Shown: positions 1-6,700 of the stretch, one piece after another
Numbering within the stretch: the stretch's first letter is position 1
Layout: every line of letters starts with the position of its first letter
Source: Anaerolineae bacterium
GTDB lineage: Bacteria > Chloroflexota > Anaerolineae > Aggregatilineales > Aggregatilineaceae
Length of the DNA stretch: 10,117 bases
Reading direction: 5' to 3'
Assembly: GCA_016929355.1 (NCBI GenBank)
Contig: JAFGJA010000228.1
Coordinates: forward strand, 1 to 10,117
Notes under the pieces: model-generated
Database searches by the model: none
Told to the model about the DNA's origin: nothing
What the model saw: only the letters and a program-made list of their open reading frames with translations
Made by a program: the position numbers and the translations under genes

Positions 1-165
1 GGGCACATGGGCATCTTAGCTTCCGATGAAGTCTGCGTCAGCACCAGCAATCGTAATTTCCGAGGGCGCATGGGCCACCGTGACGCGCGCGTCTTTCTGG
101 CGAATCCGGCTATCGCCGCCGCGAGCGGCATCATGGGCCGTATCGCGCATCCTGACGAACTGTAA
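1..165 (+). CDS. leuC: 3-isopropylmalate dehydratase large subunit, C-terminal end (partial)
   Basis: These are the last 54 codons of an aconitase-family large subunit; the gene enters from the left edge in frame 1 and stops at TAA 163-165. The visible end contains the family's typical C-terminal stretch: a GHMGILAS-like segment, then STSNRNFRGRMG at about residues 14-25, then FLANPAIAAASGIMGRI. In this family the S-x-NRNF-x-GRMG segment lies in the active-site region. The iron-sulfur cluster cysteines lie upstream, outside the window. With LeuD, the protein isomerises 2-isopropylmalate to 3-isopropylmalate in leucine synthesis. Beside cimA it probably also isomerises citramalate to 3-methylmalate. 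The stop is 14 bases before leuD, so the two subunits are almost certainly co-transcribed. The identity is firm because the small subunit follows directly. Homoaconitase is the main alternative and is less likely given cimA and leuB downstream. Confidence 0.93.
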   Translation, partial: GHMGILASDEVCVSTSNRNFRGRMGHRDARVFLANPAIAAASGIMGRIAHPDEL

Positions 166-179
166 GGGAAGGGATCACG

Positions 180-686
180 ATGAAACTGCAAGGTAAAGTT
201 TGGAAGTATGGCGACAACGTTGATACCGATGTGATCATCCCTGCGCGTTATCTCGTCACGACTGATCCGAAGACGCTGGCGGCGCATTGCATGGAAGACA
301 TCGACGCGACGTTTGCCAGTGAAGTCGAACCCGGCGACATCATCGTCGGCGGCGCAAACTTCGGCTGCGGTTCGAGCCGCGAACACGCGCCGATCAGCAT
401 CAAGGGCGCGGAAGTGTCGTGTATTGTCGCGGAATCGTTTGCGCGCATCTTCTACCGCAACGCGATCAACATCGGCCTGCCGATTCTGGAGAGTCCTGAA
501 GCGGCACGCGCGGCGCAAAAAGGCGACACGCTAACCGTCGATCTGGTCGAGGGCACGATCACCAACGAGCGCACGGGCGAAACATACCAATCCAGCCCGT
601 ACCCGCCGTTTGTGCTAGAAATCATCAACGCGGGCGGCCTTGTGCCGTATACGCGCAACATTTTGGGTATTGAGATTAGCAACTAG
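180..686 (+). CDS. leuD: 3-isopropylmalate dehydratase small subunit
   Basis: A 168-residue aconitase swivel-domain subunit that pairs with LeuC for the isomerisation step of leucine synthesis and, in this operon, probably also of citramalate. Visible family marks are NVDTDVIIPARYL at residues 13-25, GGANFGCGSSREHAP at 57-71 (the substrate-recognition and active-site loop with the SSRE arginine), and SFARIFYRNAINIGL at 86-100. The length fits the short LeuD type found in archaea and many deep-branching bacteria, rather than the roughly 200-residue enterobacterial form. The start is ATG 180, preceded by a purine-rich ribosome-binding site (GGGAAGGGA, 166-174) five bases upstream. The leuC stop is 14 bases before the start, which implies tight coupling. 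The last base of the stop codon is also the first base of a long palindrome (686-711). Confidence 0.96.
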   Translation: MKLQGKVWKYGDNVDTDVIIPARYLVTTDPKTLAAHCMEDIDATFASEVEPGDIIVGGANFGCGSSREHAPISIKGAEVSCIVAESFARIFYRNAINIGLPILESPEAARAAQKGDTLTVDLVEGTITNERTGETYQSSPYPPFVLEIINAGGLVPYTRNILGIEISN

Positions 687-711
687 CGGAGTAGGCGCGC
701 GCCTGCTCCGC
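686..711 (+). repeat. GC-rich 13-bp-arm palindrome just after leuD
   Basis: GCGGAGTAGGCGC (686-698) is followed directly by its reverse complement (699-711), with one T/G wobble at 692/705. In RNA this would form a strong hairpin with a very small loop. No run of T follows, so it is not a classical rho-independent terminator. A competing pairing is possible between 694-700 (GGCGCGC) and 723-729 (GCGCGCC). It may stabilise the leuCD message end, cause a pause, or simply be a palindromic repeat; the sequence does not decide. Confidence 0.6.
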
Positions 712-760
712 ACGGGGCGGGTGCGCGCCGCTTAAGTGTGTGCATCTGTCCCCTGATACG

Positions 761-815
761 TGTAGGGGCGGATCGATGTGTCCGCCCAGGGAGCACACAT
801 CGGTGCTCCCCTACA
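761..815. repeat. Palindromic intergenic repeat (TGTAGGGG...CCCCTACA)
   Basis: A 55-base element bounded by the inverted repeat TGTAGGGG (761-768) and CCCCTACA (808-815). Inside are two smaller hairpins: GGGCGGA (766-772) with TCCGCCC (781-787), and GGGAGCAC (789-796) with GTGCTCCC (803-810). In addition GATGTGT (775-781) can pair with ACACATC (795-801), so one long hairpin and a two-hairpin fold are both possible. This layout resembles small non-coding dispersed palindromes I know from Chloroflexota and other environmental genomes. It lies between leuD and cimA and contains no gene. Copy number elsewhere in the genome cannot be seen from here. Confidence 0.72.
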
Positions 816-834
816 ATCAATCACGCATTCACAA

Positions 835-841
835 GAGAGGA
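835..841 (+). promoter_or_regulatory. Ribosome-binding site that sets the cimA start
   Basis: GAGAGGA lies nine bases before ATG 851. It favours 851 over an in-frame GTG at 740, whose extra 37 codons would be translated straight through the palindromic repeat at 761-815 and match nothing in citramalate synthases. Confidence 0.75.
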
Positions 842-850
842 CAAAAGCAG

Positions 851-2437
851 ATGACCACCCTACCCGTTAAATCGGTTGAAGTTTACGACACCACTCTGCG
901 CGATGGCACGCAGGGCGAAAATGTTTCCCTTTCCGTTGACGACAAACTAAAAGTCACGCTCCTGCTCGACGAACTTGGTGTGGATTACATCGAGGGCGGT
1001 TGGCCGGGATCGAATCCGAAAGATCACGAATATTTCCAACTGGTGCAAGAACTCGATCTCAAACACGCTAAAGTTGCCGCGTTTGGCATGACCTGCCGCG
1101 TAGGAGTCGATCCCGCCGATGACACAAACATGCAGGCGTTTGTCGAATCCGAGGCAGGCGTTGTGACCATCGTGGGCAAAACGTCAATGCTGCACGTCCG
1201 CGAAGTGATCCGCGCCGATCCCGAAGAAAATCTACGCATCATTGATGACAGCCTGCGCTATCTCAAGGGCATAGGCCGCGAAGTCATCTATGACGCCGAA
1301 CATTTCTTTGATGGCTACAAGTTAGACTCTGAATATTCGTTGCTGACGCTGAAAGTCGCTCTCGAAGCAGGCGCAACCCGCCTCGTCTTGTGCGATACCA
1401 ACGGTGGCTCAATGCCCTGGGAAGTTGAAGACATGACGCGCATTGTCGCGGAACGCTTCCCGATGGCAAAACTCGGCATCCACTGCCATAACGATGGCGA
1501 AGTGGCCGTCGCCAATACGTTGGCGGCAGTACGGCGGGGCGCGATCCAGGTCCAGGGCACGATCAACGGTTACGGCGAACGCTGCGGTAACGCGGACCTG
1601 TGTTCCGTGATCCCTGATCTCGAACTGAAAATGGGCGTGCAGTGTTTGCCGGAAGGCAGCCTCAAGAATCTGACTCACGTCGCGCGCACGGTGGCCGAAA
1701 TCGCGAATCTGGCCCCGGATAATCAAGCGGCTTACGTGGGTAAAAGCGCGTTTGCGCATAAAGGCGGGATGCACGCCGCCGCCGTGCGCCGCAATCAGGA
1801 CAGTTACCAGCACATCGATCCGACATTGGTCGGTAATGCGCCGCGTATTCTGGTGTCTGATCTGGCCGGGCGCGGCAATATGCTCTCTAAAGCCGAAGAA
1901 TACGGCCTGAACCTGTCGCCGGATGCGGCGAGCGAAGTTGTAACCCGGATCAAGGAATTGGAGAGTCGCGGCTTCGTGTTCGAGGGCGCGGAAGCTTCCG
2001 TTGAAATGTTGATGCGCCGCATGAGTCCCGATTACAAGCCCCCCTTCGTCATGAAAGATTTCACTGCCGTGGTCGAACACCGCGCGGGGCGCGGTCTGTT
2101 CGCGGAAGCGACGATCAAACTCATGGTCGATGGCGAGGAATTTCACACTGTTGCGGTGGGTAACGGCCCGGTGGATGCCTTGGACAACGCTATGCGTAAA
2201 GCACTGATGCCCGTCTTCCCAGAACTAGACAAGTTCCAACTGGCCGATTACAAGGTGCGTATTCTGGACGGGGAAAACGGCACCGCCTCCACCACCCGTG
2301 TGTTAATCGACACCCGCAACGGCCATCAGCGTTGGAGTACGGTGGGCGCAAGCACCAACATCATCGAAGCGAGTTGGCTCGCACTGGCTGACAGCGTGGA
2401 ATATGGTCTGTCGCAAGTGATGAAGTGCTGTGATTAG
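851..2437 (+). CDS. cimA: (R)-citramalate synthase
   Basis: A 528-residue DRE-TIM enzyme of the LeuA/CimA family that condenses pyruvate with acetyl-CoA to (R)-citramalate, the first step of the threonine-independent isoleucine route. The catalytic start VYDTTLRDGTQGE (residues 11-23) carries the conserved R17-D18. Metal-binding histidines sit in IHCHND (210-215), the GYGERCGNADL segment is at 240-250, and HKGGMH is at 303-308. The IEGGWPGSNPKD stretch (47-58) and overall length favour the long CimA type over 2-isopropylmalate synthase. Residues from about 390 to 520 fit the C-terminal LeuA-dimer regulatory domain, so feedback inhibition, probably by isoleucine, is likely. Its position between leuCD and leuB fits, since those enzymes process citramalate onward. 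The 164-base gap after leuD means it could have its own promoter, though none is clear. The alternative, homocitrate or isopropylmalate synthase, is less likely. Confidence 0.92.
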   Translation: MTTLPVKSVEVYDTTLRDGTQGENVSLSVDDKLKVTLLLDELGVDYIEGGWPGSNPKDHEYFQLVQELDLKHAKVAAFGMTCRVGVDPADDTNMQAFVESEAGVVTIVGKTSMLHVREVIRADPEENLRIIDDSLRYLKGIGREVIYDAEHFFDGYKLDSEYSLLTLKVALEAGATRLVLCDTNGGSMPWEVEDMTRIVAERFPMAKLGIHCHNDGEVAVANTLAAVRRGAIQVQGTINGYGERCGNADLCSVIPDLELKMGVQCLPEGSLKNLTHVARTVAEIANLAPDNQAAYVGKSAFAHKGGMHAAAVRRNQDSYQHIDPTLVGNAPRILVSDLAGRGNMLSKAEEYGLNLSPDAASEVVTRIKELESRGFVFEGAEASVEMLMRRMSPDYKPPFVMKDFTAVVEHRAGRGLFAEATIKLMVDGEEFHTVAVGNGPVDALDNAMRKALMPVFPELDKFQLADYKVRILDGENGTASTTRVLIDTRNGHQRWSTVGASTNIIEASWLALADSVEYGLSQVMKCCD

Positions 2438-2451
2438 CGCTCGTTATTCAC

Positions 2452-2498
2452 CGTAAAGGGTGTATGGCGCGAACCTCTGGTTCGCATACGCCCCTACG
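2452..2498. repeat. Palindromic intergenic repeat between cimA and leuB
   Basis: An imperfect inverted repeat. The left arm begins CGTAAAGGG and the right arm ends CGCCCCTACG; the inner stem GCGAACC (2469-2475) pairs with GGTTCGC (2479-2485) around a TCT loop. The outer arms match the 'CGTAGGGGCGTATGCGAACC' pattern with a few differences on the left (CGTAAAGGGTGTATGGCGCGAACC). It appears to belong to the same broad repeat class as 761-815 but with a different core and a single hairpin. No clean T-run follows, so a terminator role is doubtful, although it starts 15 bases after the cimA stop. Confidence 0.7.
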
Positions 2499-2533
2499 GA
2501 AACGTTTTTGACTTTCTCTTGCTTTTACCTTGT

Positions 2534-2567
2534 TTTTCTCTGCGTTCTCCGCGCCTCTGCGGTGAAA
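2534..2567. repeat. Dispersed 'CTCTGCG...CTCTGCGGTGAAA' intergenic repeat
   Basis: A pyrimidine-rich stretch with internal near-repeats (CTCTGCGTTCTCCGCGCCTCTGCGG) ending in GGTGAAA. Read on the - strand it gives phrases like 'FHRRGAENAEK', the signature of false proteins often annotated from this dispersed repeat in environmental bacteria. It sits 25 bases before the leuB start. I see no gene and no clear promoter in the 155-base gap 2438-2592, which is almost wholly made up of this repeat and the palindrome at 2452-2498. The edges of the repeat are approximate. Confidence 0.6.
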
Positions 2568-2592
2568 TGCTCTTGACTTTTGAGGAGATAGT

Positions 2593-3657
2593 ATGCAAGC
2601 CAAGATCGTAACCTTGCCTGGTGATGGCATCGGGCCGGATATTGTGGCGGAAGCCGTGCGCGTGATGCAGCAAGTCGCGCAGCAGTACGGGCATACGTTC
2701 ACGTTTGAAGAAGCGATGATGGGCGGTTGCGCCATCGACGCAACAGGCAATCCCCTGCCAGATGAAACAATTGCGGCCTGTGAAAGCGCAGACGCGGTAT
2801 TGCTCGGCGCGGTTGGCGGGCCGCAATGGTCCGATCCAACTGCCGCCGTGCGCCCGGAACAAGGGCTGCTCAAGCTGCGCCATCACTTTGATCTGTTCGC
2901 CAATCTGCGCCCGGTCAAAGCCTATCCCGCGCTGGCCCAATACGCTCCCCTGCGCGCGGAACTGCTCGCAGACGTGGATATTTTGTTTGTGCGCGAACTG
3001 ACGAGCGGCATCTATTTTGGCCCACGCCAGGAACAGGGCAATGGGACCGAAGCGCACGACACAATGTATTACAATGTGGAACAGGTCGAGCGCGTGGCGC
3101 GGGTCGCGTTTGAAGCGGCGCAGAAACGCGGCGGCAAACTGACCTCGATTGATAAGGCGAATGTCCTGGCTTCGATGCGCCTCTGGCGGCGTGTGGTGAC
3201 CGATGTGGCGACGGATTATCCCGACGTGACACTGGAACACATTCTGGTGGATGCGGCGGCGATGTACCTGATGAAATATCCATCCGATTTTGATGTGGTC
3301 GTAGCGGGGAATATGTTTGGCGACATCCTGAGCGACGAAACCTCGATCCTCGCCGGATCGTTGGGGATGTTGCCCTCGGCGTCACTCAACGCAGGCACAT
3401 TTGGCGTCTACGAACCAATTCACGGGTCTGCCCCAGACATTGCGGGCAAAGGGATCGCTAATCCTATTGCGACAATTCTCAGCGCGGCGCTGCTGCTGCG
3501 TCACAGCCTGCATCTCGAAACCGAGGCCCAGACGATTGAAAATGCGGTTAACGCTACGCTGGAACAGGGCGCGCGCACGGTGGATATTGCGGCTGATCCG
3601 GCAGCAGCATTGAGTACAACAGCGTTCACCGATCAGGTCCTGGCGCAGTTAAAATAA
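2593..3657 (+). CDS. leuB: 3-isopropylmalate dehydrogenase
   Basis: A 354-residue NAD-dependent beta-decarboxylating dehydrogenase that oxidises 3-isopropylmalate to 4-methyl-2-oxopentanoate and, in the citramalate route, 3-methylmalate to 2-oxobutyrate. The fold start is LPGDGIGPDIVAEA (8-21). Substrate arginines are seen at R96, R106 (NLRPVKAYP) and R135 (VRELTSGIYFG, with Y141). The catalytic lysine is K188 in SIDKANVLAS. Metal-binding aspartates are D220, D244 and D248 (VDAAAM and GNMFGDILSDE). The nucleotide-binding stretch IHGSAPDIAGKGIANP is at 276-291. The length is standard for LeuB. The start ATG 2593 has GAGGAGAT five to ten bases upstream. The gene ends the operon and is followed within 25 bases by a rho-independent terminator. 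Tartrate or isocitrate dehydrogenase are related families, but the context and the RELTSGIYFG motif favour LeuB. Confidence 0.97.
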   Translation: MQAKIVTLPGDGIGPDIVAEAVRVMQQVAQQYGHTFTFEEAMMGGCAIDATGNPLPDETIAACESADAVLLGAVGGPQWSDPTAAVRPEQGLLKLRHHFDLFANLRPVKAYPALAQYAPLRAELLADVDILFVRELTSGIYFGPRQEQGNGTEAHDTMYYNVEQVERVARVAFEAAQKRGGKLTSIDKANVLASMRLWRRVVTDVATDYPDVTLEHILVDAAAMYLMKYPSDFDVVVAGNMFGDILSDETSILAGSLGMLPSASLNAGTFGVYEPIHGSAPDIAGKGIANPIATILSAALLLRHSLHLETEAQTIENAVNATLEQGARTVDIAADPAAALSTTAFTDQVLAQLK

Positions 3658-3679
3658 ACTGCTTCACAGTAACAGCAGA

Positions 3680-3708
3680 GGGAGGCCAACGTAAAAAGCC
3701 TCCCTTTT
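3680..3708 (+). terminator. Rho-independent terminator of the leuCD-cimA-leuB operon
   Basis: GGGAGGC (3680-3686) and GCCTCCC (3698-3704) form a 7-bp stem around an 11-base A-rich loop, followed by TTTTCT. It begins 22 bases after the leuB stop. It lies in the 54-base gap between two convergent genes. On the - strand the stem has A's before it and no T-run after it, so it would be a poor terminator for the long gene ending at 3712, though the hairpin could still protect that message end. Confidence 0.8.
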
Positions 3709-3711
3709 CTA

Positions 3712-6700
3712 TTATCCGTTTTCGCCCGCCAATCGCGCGATCTGCAACACACAATGGCGGAACAGATTTTGTTTTTCCGGTGGCAGCGCGTTTTCTTCGA
3801 TGTGTGCAATCCGTTCGACTCCATTCATCGCCCGAATAATGCTAACCGGTATCTCCAAACTGCCATCGGTGAACGAGCTAAAGTATTCAATCGCTCCCAG
3901 CAAGAAATGCCGCATTTCATCGTCCGCGCGCGCCGAACGGAAAAAGTCAGCCAGTACGGGCGATAATTTGGCTCCGCGTGCGGTGGGCGGAGTCGCGTTA
4001 AAGGAATGGGTCGCGGCGAACGCATACAGCGTTGTTGCTAATTCAGCAAAACTCTGCACGCGCTGGTAGATCGATTCGCCAAACACCCCCCAAATGACCG
4101 AGCGCCAATACTGAATCTGCTCCGGCACTTGCAACAAACGGCTCACTTCAGCCAGCCAACCATCCGCGATTTTGCCTGAAACATGCGCCAGCATCATATC
4201 CAGATCGGTATTGAACAAATCCGCCTGCAATAACACCGCAAGATCGGGGCGCAGGGTTGGCAGCAGTTCGGGGATAAACACCCGGTTGGTGAAAAATTCA
4301 CTGACATTCACCCCATGTCGGCGCAGCAATTCCTGCTGGAAAAGCGGCAGATAACGCTGCATGGCATCATTATCTTCGCGTAGAGCAACAAAGGCCGAAT
4401 TGCCCGCCGGAAACGCCGTTTCAATCCTCTGCAAAAATTTGCCTTCACGATCCTGATAGATACGTAACGTACTCAGAATCTCGTACATGGGCAAATGCGG
4501 CAGCAGGCGTTCTGCGATCATGCGTTCTTGCTCCGCTTCAACGAAGTTTTTCTGTGCCAACCGTTCTAACGCGCGGAACAAGCCGGTGGTCAACTGATTG
4601 ACACCTAACACCGCCGTTTGCGATTTGTTGTGCGAGATGGCGCGCAGCAAACTGCCCTGCTTGGCGAGTGGAATGATTTCGGCAATATTAGCGAGAATCC
4701 GCTGCCCACGTTCTGTCCCTGATCCCGCAACCTGGCGGCTGGTGGGCCGGTCCCGCAGTTGGGGCATGGAGCGACCAATAAAGTAGGAAATGATGTGGAT
4801 ACCAATCACATCTTCTTCTTCACCATACAGGATATGCCGAAAACTGTCGGTCAATTCTTCCAAAAACTGCTCGTAAATCGCCTCTTTGGTCCCAATCGTC
4901 AGGCGTTCCAGTTCTTGAAAACTGCGGCTGGGCGCGATCAAGCGGCTTTCGCCAGCCGTTTCTACTGCGCGGACCAAATCCTCGCTGTGGGTGTGTTGTG
5001 CCTCACGCACATGATAGAGCAAACTGGCGAAATCGCGCGCGGGCAAATAACGCAGTTGTTCCGATAGATTGCTCTGGAACGTGCGCAACTCGCCGCTGAG
5101 GAAGACACCCTGCAACGGTGTGACCGCATACGCCGTACTTTTACGGGCAGCAGCCATCAGATGTTCGGCAAAACGATGCTTGTTAGCGGCTGAATTCAGG
5201 AACGCAGCCGCCCCCGCGACCCGCGAATAATACCCGCCCTGACGCTGCATCGGCTCGCCACTGCCCAATTTGATGCGCACCGGCTCCGAGGTGTCATGTT
5301 CAACCAACCAGGATTGGACATCGTATTTCGCCTGCCGAAACAGATATGCGCTCCGGGCCTGGCTGACCTGCTGGCTCAAGTCCGAACCGGCAATGAACAC
5401 TTCCGTGATGATCTCGGCAAAGCGATTTTGCGTCGTTTGGGATGTATGGCGGCTCTGTGTCGCATAATCCCACATCCGATTCAAGTAAGAGCAGATATGG
5501 CCGACTACCTCGCTGCTTTCAAACAAGGGAATCAACCAGATTGAAGGCAAATCGGAAGCGGGATGCTCGCGCCGCGCCTGTTCCAGTTGGGTGCGCATCT
5601 TCCGGTCCAGCGAAATCAGCGTATCCGGTTGCGTGGACAGGCTGATTTGCATCGCCAACGCCATACCCGGATTGCCATATTTGCCGGAAATCGTGTTGAT
5701 TTCATGCACGTTATAGACGGTGGTATCCACTGCAAACGGATCACGCGCCGTAATCATGGATTCCTGAATACGCGGCGTGATTACGACCCGTTGCAAAATG
5801 TCCTGATACCCGACCACCTCGCGCAGCAATGGTTCCGCCGTGCGATTCATCTGGATCGCGGGAATCAAAGCGTACAGTTGTTTACGAAGCTGTTTGTTCA
5901 ACGAAAAATAATATTCGAGCGTCTGGCGTCGTTCTTGCCGCAGCTCAAACATGCGTTTTTCGTAGCGATCATTGTGTTCCCACAGCACTTTCGCCGGATC
6001 GCGGCGCACATGCAGGCGCGTCGCCACACGCTGCCAGGGTGTTGTATTCAGCGAATAGGGCAGAATACCGCGATAACGCTGTTCCAGTTGGTGTGTCAGT
6101 TGGGTGATGGAACTCAAAAGCTGCGTAAATTGCTGATTCCGTTGATCCAATCGATCCAGGTCGGCTAACAGGTCAGGATTCACCGTGATCCCGGCATCGA
6201 CCTGCCGCAGCGTATTCAGAATCCGCGCCATACGCCGCACATTTTCCATCACCACCGAAGCGACCAGATAGTGCCCCTGCCCCGAAGGACGGTTGCTGCC
6301 ATCCCAATCGCTCCAAAATGACAGAAACGAAGTCAGCGCTGTACCGGCAAACAGGTCTGCGTGTTGTTCGCTGGCAACCAATGCATCGAGATCAAGCAAA
6401 ATTTCGCTGGCTTCCTGTTGGGACGAAATACTGACATTCAGCCCTAAATACTCTTTCAGCAGTTCTTGCGCCGCGCGATCAATGAGTGCCGATGGAACAG
6501 GTCGCCGCGCGTTCAGAGCGGTGATGATGGCATCGAACGCCAATTCCGCTTCCAACGAATACATTTGCGTGGGATGTACTGTGCGATCATAGGAGCGCTG
6601 TTTGAATAGTTCCTGACGCCGGGGAAGCGAATCTTTCATGAACTCGCGCTGCAACCGATCCCCCAGCCACTTCGCGCCGTTGCCCAACGCTTGTTTCATC

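Noticed and set aside
740..850. Upstream GTG start for cimA at 740
   Set aside because: The extra 37 codons run through the palindromic repeat at 761-815, match nothing in the family and lack a good ribosome-binding site; ATG 851 has one.
1409..2146. A 245-codon open frame on the - strand inside cimA
   Set aside because: It is antisense to a well-supported catalytic and regulatory region, is rich in H and R as shadow frames are, and shows no domain.
2448..3240. Two - strand open frames across the cimA-leuB gap and the start of leuB
   Set aside because: Their C-terminal parts are translations of the dispersed repeat (HRRGAENAEK-type phrases) and the rest is antisense to leuB.
3680..3711. Bidirectional terminator in the convergent gap
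   Set aside because: On the - strand no T-run follows the stem, so only the + strand direction is supported.
5563..6168. A 201-codon open frame on the + strand within the giant gene
   Set aside because: It is opposite the conserved PEP carboxylase-like motifs, has no ribosome-binding site of note and has shadow-like composition.
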